Shown here: positions 56,769 to 64,000 of the stretch, piece after piece
Numbering within the stretch: position 1 is the stretch's first letter
Layout: each line of letters starts with the position of its first letter
Assembly (NCBI RefSeq): GCF_004804335.1
Contig: NZ_SRXY01000001.1
Location: 620,001-684,000 of the forward strand
DNA: 64,000 nucleotides
DNA from: Pacificoceanicola onchidii
GTDB taxonomy: Bacteria > Pseudomonadota > Alphaproteobacteria > Rhodobacterales > Rhodobacteraceae
Reading direction: 5' to 3'
Position numbers and translations under genes: made by a program
Notes under the pieces: model-generated
The model's input: the letters and a program-made list of their open reading frames with translations, nothing else
Databases searched by the model: none
What the model was told of the DNA's origin: nothing

Positions 56769-57986
56769 CTAGCGCACCGACACGGGTAGCGCCGCAAAAC
56801 CACGAAAGCGCGCGAGGGGCACCCTTGCGCGCGGCCCGGTCTGACGGATTTTCGGAAACCGCCGGACCAGCTTGCCAATGGCGATCCGCCCTTCGACCCG
56901 GGCCAAAGACGCCCCAAGGCACACGTGAATGCCCGTGATAAAGGCAATCTGCTTGTTCGGCTTTCGTGTGATGTCGACTTTGTCAGGGTTCGCAAAAACC
57001 TCTGGGTCGCGGTTCGCCGCCGCGATTGAGGTGTGGATGTAGGTCCCCTTGGGGATCACTCCGGAGCTGAGTTCAATGTCCTCTCCTGCCAGACGATTGC
57101 CGATCTGCAGCGGGCTCTCGATGCGCAGGAACTCTTCCACGGCCGAGCCAATCAGGTCTGGCTGATCTTTCAAAAGCGCGTGTTGGTCCGGATTGTCGAA
57201 GAGTGTGCCCATGGCATTGCCGACGAGGCTCGTAGTGGTTTCATGTCCCGCGTTCAGCAAGAAAATGCAGTTCTGGACCAGTTCTTCCTGCGTCAGCTGC
57301 CTCCCCTCGTGTTCCCCAAAAATGAGGCTCTCCAGAACTTCTCCCTGATGCCCGCCATCAGGGTTTCGCCGCCTGTGGTCGATAAGATCCGTCAGGATTT
57401 CACCGAACTCTTCCACCGCCCGATTGCCTTCCGCCAGGCGTTCCTCTGTCACCACCGGATCAAGCGCGCCTAGGATCGCCAGCGAGTACCCCCGGAGCTT
57501 CGAGCGATAGTCTTCCGGGATACCGAGCATGAAGCTGATGATCTCCGTCGGAAGGACTTTGGCGAAATCGTCGATCAGGTCGAGATCGCCAAGGTCCTCC
57601 ACACGGTCCAGAAGCCGGTCCACGATCCCGTCGATCAACGGTTCGAACTCCGCCAGTTTGCGCGGCGTAAATGCCCCCGAAATGAGTTTTCGGACAACCG
57701 TGTGATAGGGCGGATCGTTGAAGACGAGGCTCGTGGTATGATGCGTGTAGAGCGGGCAGTTGCCAAACTTCTCGCGCATAGCTTCGGTCTTGTCCGAAAG
57801 CATGTCGCGCGAGCGATAAACCTTCAGAACATCCTCACAGCGGGTCAGGTACACCGACCCGTCGGCATTCCTGAAAACCGGGGCTTCACGGCGGAGCGCG
57901 TGGAGTATGGGATGCGGATCTTCGATGAAATCCTGATCAATCCTGTTCAGATCAAATCCGCTCAAATCAATGTGCATGCGTGCCAT
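56769..57986 (-). CDS. cytochrome P450
   Basis: 405 residues, normal for soluble bacterial P450s. I-helix AGHETT (246-251), K-helix ExxR (Glu285, Arg288), and haem loop FITGIHVCLG with Cys356 as thiolate ligand. No redox partner gene is adjacent. MARMHIDLSG was chosen as start; ATGs lie at both Met1 and Met4. Substrate unknown. It sits between rpmD and the helicase in the ribosomal cluster, convergent with the helicase (6 bases apart). Confidence 0.93.
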   Translation of the reverse strand: MARMHIDLSGFDLNRIDQDFIEDPHPILHALRREAPVFRNADGSVYLTRCEDVLKVYRSRDMLSDKTEAMREKFGNCPLYTHHTTSLVFNDPPYHTVVRKLISGAFTPRKLAEFEPLIDGIVDRLLDRVEDLGDLDLIDDFAKVLPTEIISFMLGIPEDYRSKLRGYSLAILGALDPVVTEERLAEGNRAVEEFGEILTDLIDHRRRNPDGGHQGEVLESLIFGEHEGRQLTQEELVQNCIFLLNAGHETTTSLVGNAMGTLFDNPDQHALLKDQPDLIGSAVEEFLRIESPLQIGNRLAGEDIELSSGVIPKGTYIHTSIAAANRDPEVFANPDKVDITRKPNKQIAFITGIHVCLGASLARVEGRIAIGKLVRRFPKIRQTGPRARVPLARFRGFAALPVSVR

Positions 57987-58026
57987 TCTCCCGCCTTCAT
58001 GGTGAGGCACAGCTGCGTCACGCGCA

Positions 58027-58057
58027 AACAAAAACGCCGCCCCAGTTGGGACGGCGT
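58027..58057 (-). terminator. intrinsic terminator after rpmD
   Basis: ACGCCGCCCC (58034-58043) and GGGACGGCGT (58048-58057) form a 10-bp stem with one wobble; TTTTGTTTG follows on the minus strand. It stops the rpmC-to-rpmD unit before the P450. Confidence 0.92.
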
Positions 58058-58083
58058 CAATGACTCGGTCAAGACCCTTGGTC

Positions 58084-58272
58084 TTAGCCGCGCTCTTCAA
58101 CGATCTCGACGAGGTGCGGGATCGAGCGAACCATGCCGCGCACGGAAGGCGTGTCTTCCAGCTCGCGGGTCTTGTTCATTTTGTTCAGGCCCAGGCCGAT
58201 CAGCGTCTGGCGCTGTTTGGCGGGGCGACGGATCGGGGAGCCGATCTGCTTGACAACGATGGTTTTTGCCAT
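58084..58272 (-). CDS. rpmD: 50S ribosomal protein L30
   Basis: 62 residues, typical L30: [20 protein letters not shown] and [14 protein letters not shown]. It follows rpsE by 5 bases and is the last gene of its transcription unit, because of the terminator behind it. Confidence 0.97.
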   Translation of the reverse strand: MAKTIVVKQIGSPIRRPAKQRQTLIGLGLNKMNKTRELEDTPSVRGMVRSIPHLVEIVEERG

Positions 58273-58277
58273 GGGTC

Positions 58278-58853
58278 TCAGGCCTCCTCGGTTGCAGCTT
58301 CAGCCGCCGGTGCGTCATCACGCTTGGGCAGGATGTCAGCCACTTTCTTACCACGACGCTGTGCAACGTTGCGCGGGCTCTGCTCTTTCGACAGGCCGTT
58401 CAGCGTGGCGCGGATCATGTTGTAAGGGTTCTGCGAGCCGATCGACTTGGCGACAACGTCCTGAACGCCCAGCATTTCGAAAACAGCACGCATCGGACCA
58501 CCGGCGATGATACCGGTACCGGTCGGGGCGGTACGCATGACCACTTTACCGGCGCCGTGACGGCCTTCGATGTCGTGGTGCAGGGTGCGCCCTTCCTTGA
58601 GAGGCACACGCATCATCTGACGCTTGGCCTGCTCGGTTGCCTTACGGATGGCCTCGGGGACCTCCTTGGCTTTACCTTTGCCGAAGCCGACGCGGCCCTT
58701 TTGGTCACCAACAACCACGAGAGCGGCGAAGCCAAAGCGCTTACCACCTTTCACGGTCTTGGAGACGCGGTTGATCGCAACCAAGCGATCTGCGAATTCC
58801 GGTGCTTCCTCGCGGTCGCGACGGTTGCCCCGGCGGTTTTCACGTTCTGCCAT
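58278..58853 (-). CDS. rpsE: 30S ribosomal protein S5
   Basis: 191 residues; [20 protein letters not shown] and [20 protein letters not shown] are S5 hallmarks. The N-terminal basic and C-terminal acidic tails are slightly long, as in alphaproteobacteria. Confidence 0.97.
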   Translation of the reverse strand: MAERENRRGNRRDREEAPEFADRLVAINRVSKTVKGGKRFGFAALVVVGDQKGRVGFGKGKAKEVPEAIRKATEQAKRQMMRVPLKEGRTLHHDIEGRHGAGKVVMRTAPTGTGIIAGGPMRAVFEMLGVQDVVAKSIGSQNPYNMIRATLNGLSKEQSPRNVAQRRGKKVADILPKRDDAPAAEAATEEA

Positions 58854-58968
58854 GATTTGGCATTCCTTCTGTTTCAGGTGGCGCGCGGTGGCGCCGAGTT
58901 ATCCAATCCAGGTGAGCCAGAGTGCGCTCCCGGATCATCGAGGCCCCGGGCGGGGCCTTCAAACGCAA

Positions 58969-59028
58969 GGCGGGGTGTAACCCCGCCCTACAGAGCGACA
59001 GTCCGTAGGCCGGGGTTACACCCCGGCC
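58969..59028. repeat. two inverted REP-like palindromes
   Basis: GGCGGGGTGTAACCCCGCC (58969-58987), followed by CTACA, and GTAGGCCGGGGTTACACCCC (59005-59024) continuing GGCC are inverted copies of one palindrome. Both share the GTAGG-x-CGGGG...CCCCG core with the one at 15920-15943. They fill much of the unusual 184-base gap between rplR and rpsE and could form one large hairpin in the transcript. Confidence 0.65.
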
Positions 59029-59037
59029 CATGAACCA

Positions 59038-59397
59038 TCAGATCTTCAGACCACCCTCACGCGCGGCGTCGGCCAGAGCCTTCACCTTGCCGTGGAACAA
59101 GAAGCCACCGCGATCGAAATAGGCTTCGGTCACACCAGCGGCCTTGGCACGCTCTGCGATCGCTGCGCCGATCTTGGTCGCGGCTTCGATGTTGTTCTTG
59201 CCAACAACGCCGAAATCCTTTTCGAGCGTCGAGGCAGAAGCGAGGGTCTTGCCCTGAACGTCGTCGATCAGCTGAACGCTGATGTTCTTGTTCGAGCGGT
59301 GAACCGAAAGACGAACGCGACCCGCGTTGACCTTCCGAAGCTTGTTCCGAACGCGCAGACGGCGCTTTTGAAACAGCTGACGTTTCGTGTTTGCCAT
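59038..59397 (-). CDS. rplR: 50S ribosomal protein L18
   Basis: 119 residues. [20 protein letters not shown] and the C-terminal [20 protein letters not shown] are typical. The gap to rpsE is 184 bases and holds the REP-like pair, whereas other neighbours here are 1-13 bases apart. Confidence 0.97.
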   Translation of the reverse strand: MANTKRQLFQKRRLRVRNKLRKVNAGRVRLSVHRSNKNISVQLIDDVQGKTLASASTLEKDFGVVGKNNIEAATKIGAAIAERAKAAGVTEAYFDRGGFLFHGKVKALADAAREGGLKI

Positions 59398-59409
59398 ATC
59401 CTTGCGTCC

Positions 59410-59943
59410 TTACTTCTTCTTGCCTTCCTTCTGGAAGATGTACTCGCCCTTGTAGCGAATACCCTTCCCCTTGTAGGGCTCCGGCCGGCGCCAGTCGCGG
59501 ATGTTCGCGGCAACCTCACCGACGACCTGCTTGTCGTGACCTTCGATCACGATTTCGGTCGGCTTCGGGCAAACAATCGAGATGCCCTGAGGAATGGCGA
59601 AGTCCACATCGTGGCTGTAGCCGAGGTTGAGCTTCAGGGTCTGCCCCTGAACCGCGGCGCGGTAACCCACACCAACGATCTCAAGCTCTTTCTTGAAGGT
59701 GTTCTGCACACCGTGGACCATGTTGGCCACCATGGTGCGGGACATGCCCCACTGCTGACGAGCGCGCTTGGACTTGCCACGCGGCTCGACAGAGACGTTC
59801 TGACCATCGATGGTGATGGTCACGTCGTCAGTCGCGGTGAAGGTCTGGGCGCCCTTGGGGCCCTTCACTTCGATGGTCTGCCCGGAGAGCGAGGCAGAAA
59901 CGCCCGAGGGCATTTCAACCGGCTTTTTCCCAATACGAGACAT
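59410..59943 (-). CDS. rplF: 50S ribosomal protein L6
   Basis: 177 residues, [20 protein letters not shown] at the start, [20 protein letters not shown] mid-protein and the [16 protein letters not shown]-terminal signature. Confidence 0.98.
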   Translation of the reverse strand: MSRIGKKPVEMPSGVSASLSGQTIEVKGPKGAQTFTATDDVTITIDGQNVSVEPRGKSKRARQQWGMSRTMVANMVHGVQNTFKKELEIVGVGYRAAVQGQTLKLNLGYSHDVDFAIPQGISIVCPKPTEIVIEGHDKQVVGEVAANIRDWRRPEPYKGKGIRYKGEYIFQKEGKKK

Positions 59944-59955
59944 TGATCGATCTCC

Positions 59956-60348
59956 TTAGAATACGGTGCAGAGCACTTCGCCGCCAATGTTGGCCGCGCG
60001 TGCGTTTGCATCCGACATCACACCTTTGGAGGTGGAGACAATCGACACACCCAGACCCTGACGGACCTGCGGGATGTCATTCACGCCCATGTAGACGCGG
60101 CGACCGGGCTTCGAAACGCGCTTCACTTCACGGATCACCGGAGTGCCGTCGAAGTACTTGAGGCTGATTTCGAGCGTGGGGTGACCGCGCTCATCAGTGC
60201 CTTTTTCGTAGCCACGGATGTAACCTTCGTCTGCCAGCACGTCCAGAACCCAGGCCCGCAGCTTGGAAGCCGGAGTGGATACAGTGGACTTGCCGCGCAT
60301 CTGAGAGTTGCGGATACGGGTGAGCATATCGCCGATAGGATCGTTCAT
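59956..60348 (-). CDS. rpsH: 30S ribosomal protein S8
   Basis: 130 residues, beginning [20 protein letters not shown]; the C-terminal [16 protein letters not shown] matches the S8 signature. Confidence 0.98.
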   Translation of the reverse strand: MNDPIGDMLTRIRNSQMRGKSTVSTPASKLRAWVLDVLADEGYIRGYEKGTDERGHPTLEISLKYFDGTPVIREVKRVSKPGRRVYMGVNDIPQVRQGLGVSIVSTSKGVMSDANARAANIGGEVLCTVF

Positions 60349-60361
60349 CTTATACCCTCCC

Positions 60362-60667
60362 TTACCAGCTGGACTTCACAACGCCCGGAAGCTGGCCGTT
60401 CGAACCGAGATCGCGCAGGGCGATACGGCTGATCTTGAGCTTGCGGTAGTATGCGTGGGGGCGGCCAGTGAGCTGGCAGCGGTTGTGCAGACGGCTCGGA
60501 GCCGAGTTGCGCGGCAGTTTTGCCAGCTTCAGGCGCGCCTTAAAGCGCTCTTCCATCGGCTTGCTTTCGTCGTTCGCGATCTCTTTGAGCTCAGCGCGCT
60601 TGGCGGCGTATTTTTCCACCAGACGCTGACGCTTCTTCTCGCGTTCGATCATGGATTTCTTGGCCAT
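60362..60667 (-). CDS. rpsN: 30S ribosomal protein S14
   Basis: 101 residues, the long S14 form without zinc Cys residues. [20 protein letters not shown] and [20 protein letters not shown] are typical. Confidence 0.98.
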   Translation of the reverse strand: MAKKSMIEREKKRQRLVEKYAAKRAELKEIANDESKPMEERFKARLKLAKLPRNSAPSRLHNRCQLTGRPHAYYRKLKISRIALRDLGSNGQLPGVVKSSW

Positions 60668-60679
60668 GTCTATCGCTCC

Positions 60680-61258
60680 TTACGCGTTGAACGGCATGTT
60701 GAAATGCTTCAACAGCGCCTTGGCCTGCGCGTCAGCGGTGTGCTCACCGAATTCCTGCGCAGTGGTGGTCATGATGATGTCCATACCCCAGACTTCATCG
60801 ACTTTGTCGAAATCGATTTCCGGGAAGACGATGTGTTCCTTCAGGCCCATGGCGAAGTTGCCACGGCCGTCGAACGCCGGCTTCACACCGCGGAAGTCGC
60901 GGATACGCGGCATTGCGATGGTGACCAGGCGGTCCAGGAATTCATACATACGGACGTCGCGCAGGGTGACCTTGGCGCCAATGATCATGCCTTCACGCAG
61001 GCGGAACGGCGCGTGGCTGTTCTTGGCCTTGGTGCCGACGGCCTGCTGGCCAGCGATCTTGGTCAGGTCTTCGATGGCCGACTTGGCCTTCTTGCTGTCG
61101 CGAACGGCTTCGGCACCACAGCCGATGTTCAGAACGATCTTGTCCAGACGCGGGATCTGCATGTCGTTCTTGTAGCCGAACTCTTCTTTCATCGCCGCTT
61201 TGATCGACGAGTCAAACTGAGCGCGCAGACGCGGGGTGTAGTTTGCAGCATCAAGCAT
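60680..61258 (-). CDS. rplE: 50S ribosomal protein L5
   Basis: 192 residues, slightly longer than in E. coli. [20 protein letters not shown] and the C-terminal DIIMTTTA region are typical. The start overlaps the rplX stop (TGATG). Confidence 0.97.
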   Translation of the reverse strand: MLDAANYTPRLRAQFDSSIKAAMKEEFGYKNDMQIPRLDKIVLNIGCGAEAVRDSKKAKSAIEDLTKIAGQQAVGTKAKNSHAPFRLREGMIIGAKVTLRDVRMYEFLDRLVTIAMPRIRDFRGVKPAFDGRGNFAMGLKEHIVFPEIDFDKVDEVWGMDIIMTTTAQEFGEHTADAQAKALLKHFNMPFNA

Positions 61259-61563
61259 CAGATGGCATCCCCTGTGGTCTTGGCAAAACGGACCTTCTTG
61301 CCGTCTTCCATGCGGAAGCCGACGCGGGAGGCCTTGCCGTTGGCATCGACAATCGCGAGGTTGCTCAGGTCGATCGGCAGCGCTTTCGGCAGACGGCCAC
61401 CCTGGGCGGTCTGGGTCTGACGCTGATGGCGAATGGCGATGTTCACTCCGTCAACCACGGCTTTGCCGGCCTTCGGGTCAACAGAGGAGATCTCACCGGT
61501 CTTGCCCTTGTCCTTACCGGCAAGAACGATGACCTTGTCACCTTTTTTCAGTTTAGCAGCCAT
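61258..61563 (-). CDS. rplX: 50S ribosomal protein L24
   Basis: 101 residues. [20 protein letters not shown] is the KOW motif of L24. It lies 1 base after rplN. Confidence 0.97.
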   Translation of the reverse strand: MAAKLKKGDKVIVLAGKDKGKTGEISSVDPKAGKAVVDGVNIAIRHQRQTQTAQGGRLPKALPIDLSNLAIVDANGKASRVGFRMEDGKKVRFAKTTGDAI

Positions 61564-61564
61564 A

Positions 61565-61933
61565 TCACAGCACCTCCGGGGCGAGCGAGATGATCTTCAT
61601 GAAGTTCTTGGAGCGCAGCTCGCGAACAACCGGCCCGAAGATACGGGTGCCAACGGGTTCGTTGGAGTTGTTCAGGATGACTGCTGCGTTGCGATCAAAG
61701 CGGATCGCGGTGCCGTCTTCACGGCGAACTTCCTTGGCGGTGCGCACGACGACGGCCTTGCGGACGTCACCCTTCTTAACGCGACCACGCGGAATAGCTT
61801 CCTTGACCGACACCACGATGATGTCGCCCACGGATGCATAACGGCGGTGGGAACCGCCGAGAACCTTGATGCACTGAACCCGGCGCGCGCCGGAGTTGTC
61901 AGCAACATCCAGATTGGTCTGCATCTGGATCAT
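61565..61933 (-). CDS. rplN: 50S ribosomal protein L14
   Basis: 122 residues, [20 protein letters not shown] at the start and [20 protein letters not shown] at the end. The 138-base gap to rpsQ is unusually long; it holds a GC-rich stem followed by a T-run on the minus strand (about 62013-62040), possibly an attenuator. Confidence 0.98.
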   Translation of the reverse strand: MIQMQTNLDVADNSGARRVQCIKVLGGSHRRYASVGDIIVVSVKEAIPRGRVKKGDVRKAVVVRTAKEVRREDGTAIRFDRNAAVILNNSNEPVGTRIFGPVVRELRSKNFMKIISLAPEVL

Positions 61934-62071
61934 TTGGTTTCTCCCGACTTCCGAGGCCGCCCTGCATTTGGGACATTGACCTCGGGGTTTCGATCATACT
62001 GATCAGTCAGGCCGAAAAAGCAGCGCCCCGGCGCGGGTCTTGTTACAGACCACCCACCAGGGCGAATAACT

Positions 62072-62302
62072 TTATTCGGCGATGACTTCCCAGCGTTTCG
62101 TTTTCGACTTCGGTGCGCATTCGATGATGCGTACGGTATCGCCGACAGCGAACTTTTCCGCCTCGTCATGAGCGCGGTATTTCTTGGAGCGCTTCACGGT
62201 CTTTTGCATGACCGGGTGCTTAAAGCGACGCTCTACGGAAACGGTGACGGTCTGGGCGTTGGCCGTGGAGGTCACGGTGCCTTGCAGGATACGCTTGGGC
62301 AT
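62072..62302 (-). CDS. rpsQ: 30S ribosomal protein S17
   Basis: 76 residues. [20 protein letters not shown] and [20 protein letters not shown] are S17. It follows rpmC by 4 bases. Confidence 0.97.
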   Translation of the reverse strand: MPKRILQGTVTSTANAQTVTVSVERRFKHPVMQKTVKRSKKYRAHDEAEKFAVGDTVRIIECAPKSKTKRWEVIAE

Positions 62303-62306
62303 TGTC

Positions 62307-62513
62307 TTACGCCTCCGATGCCGCAGCAGCGGCCTTTTCGTTCAGGATCGTCTTCACACGGGCAACGTCACGGCGAACCGTACGCATACGTGCAGTGTTT
62401 TCCACTTGGCCGGTGGCCTGCTGGAAACGCAGGTTAAAGGCCTCTTTCTTCAATTGGACAAGATCTTCCCGGAGCTGGTCCGGGGTCTTGTCACGGAGTT
62501 CCTGGGCGTTCAT
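62307..62513 (-). CDS. rpmC: 50S ribosomal protein L29
   Basis: 68 residues from [20 protein letters not shown], with [20 protein letters not shown]. It is the first gene of this ribosomal block; rplP and the rest of S10 are not upstream. GGCGC-rich leader sequence and a candidate promoter at 62610-62638 precede it. Confidence 0.97.
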   Translation of the reverse strand: MNAQELRDKTPDQLREDLVQLKKEAFNLRFQQATGQVENTARMRTVRRDVARVKTILNEKAAAAASEA

Positions 62514-62609
62514 GCGCCTTTTCCTTCTATCAACATCACCGGCTGGCCCCGCCCTGTATCGAATCGGATGGGTCACCAAGAGTCCGGTGGAGTCCGTGAA
62601 TGAGCGGCT

Positions 62610-62638
62610 CCTATAGACCTCATTCACCTGTCTGGCAA
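62610..62638 (-). promoter_or_regulatory. candidate sigma-70 promoter for rpmC-rpmD
   Basis: On the minus strand TTGCCA (62633-62638), 17 bases, TATAGG (62610-62615), about 97 bases before the rpmC ATG. It would drive the rpmC-to-rpmD ribosomal unit. Confidence 0.65.
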
Positions 62639-63170
62639 GCGAATAACCGGCCCCGTCGCGCGAATGCTCTCCCATAGCGAAAAGCCCTGTCCAGCAAAGC
62701 ACTTTCCTAAGTCCTTCGAAGGGGGGGGCGATGCGTTTTTTCGGCCCTGCTCGCCATCCACTTCCCGTGGACAAGGCAACGGCAGGAAACAAGCCCGTCT
62801 CAGCACCTGCACAGCTTTTGGGCGAAGGTGCGTCTCTGTCACAAACCAGGCCTGTATCCCCCCCTGTCAGCCGTCTCACCTTGGAGTTGATCCTGACGGT
62901 GTCTTTCTTGACCGTGCCATCGCTCCACACACATCTAGGGGACGTTCCATGCCCTACAAAACCGTTTGCATAGTCGGGACAAAAAGAGCCTGACCTGCGG
63001 CACGTCGGATAACGTGTGCACCACTTTTGCGAAAGCCATGGTTCGAACGCGCGGACCAACACCCTGTGTATACTGCCAAAAATGACGTGAGGCGTGCATT
63101 TTTCCCCTGTCATTGTTAAGATTGGTTAGGCAACGACCAGTTTGTCACTGCAGATGGCTAAAGGCTTCCA
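62639..63170. other. non-coding interval upstream of rpmC
   Basis: About 530 bases with no convincing gene. A plus-strand frame at 62731-62973 has no homology that I recognise and no good ribosome site. The stretch contains a G-run near 62720 but no transposase remnant or hairpin-T terminator. Confidence 0.4.
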
Positions 63171-63626
63171 ATGACTGTTCTGCCTGATTGGCATGCTATC
63201 GAAATCGCACAGGACTTGTTGGAACGAAGCGGCAAGTCCTATTTCGAAAACGATTTCGATCTTTTCCGGTCCTGCTTCCAAATCCCGCAAGAGTTCGAAA
63301 CCTTTGGCGGAAAACGGCGGATTTCCACGGTCGAAGAGCTGCGGGCCCTGTTCGACGGCATGCTCAAATACTTCAAGGACAACGGCATCACCGGCTTGCA
63401 TCGCCGGGTCATCGCTGCGCGTTTTCTGTCTGAGGACTCGATCCAGTCCACGCATGAAGCCCAGTTCATCACGGACAAAGCCCAAATTGGCTCGCCCTAC
63501 CCGGTCATGTCGATCCTCGAAAAGCGGGGCACGGATTGGAAGGTGGTCAGAGGGTCCTATGCCCTGTTAAAAGATCCCGGGCACGAGCTGGCCTTCAATG
63601 TCGGCACTGTTATTGAACCGGGCTAG
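63171..63626 (+). CDS. NTF2/SnoaL-like protein, function unknown
   Basis: 151 residues. The opening helix, FENDFDLFRSCFQIP, the STVEELRALFDGMLKYF helix, and the C-terminal strands (FITDKAQIGSPYPVMSILEK, GTDWKVVRGSYALL) fit a cystatin-like alpha+beta cone of the NTF2/SnoaL kind. No catalytic residues can be assigned. It converges on the next gene with a 17-base overlap. Confidence 0.7.
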   Translation: MTVLPDWHAIEIAQDLLERSGKSYFENDFDLFRSCFQIPQEFETFGGKRRISTVEELRALFDGMLKYFKDNGITGLHRRVIAARFLSEDSIQSTHEAQFITDKAQIGSPYPVMSILEKRGTDWKVVRGSYALLKDPGHELAFNVGTVIEPG

Positions 63627-64000
63627 GATCCGGATTAGCCTGCGCCTTCGGAGCAAGCAGGTCTTTCAAAAAGCCGCCTCTCAGAGCATCAGGATGAACC
63701 ACACCCAACTGAGCCGGTGTATCCTTCAGCCCAAGGATACGGGCAATGGCGAACCGGTGCGCCCCGCCACCGCCGCGCAGACAGGTCCCATCCCGCCCGA
63801 CATGTACCAGGATACCGCCGTGTTCGCGCCGAAAACCATCGGGCAGTTCGGCTTTGGTCAATAGACGCCCACGTTGTCGGGTTTCTCGATAGAGCTCATC
63901 AAGCGCTGCATAGCGCGCTGTCAGAGCTTCAATCGTATCACAGTCGTCCGGGCGACCGCCCGCTGCGATCTCTTCTGACAGGCGTTTGAACACAGGCGTG
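63610..64000 (-). CDS. ParB-like-domain protein, 5' end outside the window
   Basis: The last 127 or more codons are visible; the frame is open to the window edge, so the start is missing. HGGILVHVGRDGTCLRGGGG, AHRFAIARILGL and QLGVVHPDAL resemble the ParB/Srx-like nuclease fold seen in small bacterial proteins of unknown role. It is not the chromosomal ParB as judged by these motifs. Confidence 0.6.
   Translation of the reverse strand, partial: TPVFKRLSEEIAAGGRPDDCDTIEALTARYAALDELYRETRQRGRLLTKAELPDGFRREHGGILVHVGRDGTCLRGGGGAHRFAIARILGLKDTPAQLGVVHPDALRGGFLKDLLAPKAQANPDPSPVQ

Noticed and set aside
62731-62973. Plus-strand frame of 80 codons upstream of rpmC
   Set aside because: Composition and lack of motifs suggest chance; no ribosome site fits.

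Overview
This 64 kb window is GC-rich alphaproteobacterial chromosome, most likely a Rhodobacteraceae (roseobacter-type) species. The evidence is an aapJQMP amino-acid transporter, an ATP12-family chaperone, a TRAP transporter, the rpmH-rnpA-yidD-yidC order, and alphaproteobacterial ribosomal proteins. I see no plasmid or phage backbone, insertion sequence, CRISPR array or rRNA operon.

Layout. (1) 0-9.3 kb, minus strand: a 1263-residue Ig-repeat adhesin followed by its type I secretion system (TolC-like, ABC, HlyD-like) and a small lipoprotein. (2) 9.5-17.1 kb: a catabolic locus. A GntR regulator and a Gfo/Idh/MocA oxidoreductase diverge from an LLM flavin monooxygenase, an aldo/keto reductase, a flavin reductase and a three-gene TRAP transporter. 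The monooxygenase, reductase and flavin reductase trio matches the oxidative sulfoquinovose desulfurisation pathway (smoC-smoB-smoA). (3) 17.2-26.4 kb: Sel1 protein, di-haem peroxidase, Nudix hydrolase, tRNA-Arg(ACG), two tandem secreted fibre-like paralogues, and an operon of TVP38/TMEM64 protein, FAD disulfide oxidoreductase and histidine kinase. (4) 26.5-35.8 kb, plus strand: rpmH, rnpA, yidD, ttcA, an EAL protein, yidC, MOSC, engB, argB, an Fe-S protein and a SixA-like phosphatase. (5) 35.8-47.4 kb, mostly minus: aapJQMP, ATP12, HAD phosphatase, pseudouridine synthase, crcB, rarA, a Deg protease, a DCC protein and YitT. (6) 47.5-62.6 kb, minus: the S10(end)-spc-alpha ribosomal cluster from rpmC to rplQ, broken by several non-ribosomal genes. 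(7) 63-64 kb: an NTF2-like protein and an edge-truncated ParB-like protein.

Two things stand out. The first is the putative sulfoquinovose locus, which pairs a TRAP importer with a Gfo/Idh/MocA protein where known oxidative clusters have an ABC importer and a GH31 sulfoquinovosidase. The second is the ribosomal cluster: a P450, a DEAD-box helicase and an unknown protein separate rpmD from rplO, a BLUF photoreceptor separates adk from rpsM, and arsH separates rpoA from rplQ. Visible intrinsic terminators and a candidate new promoter show that this cluster has been cut into several transcription units.
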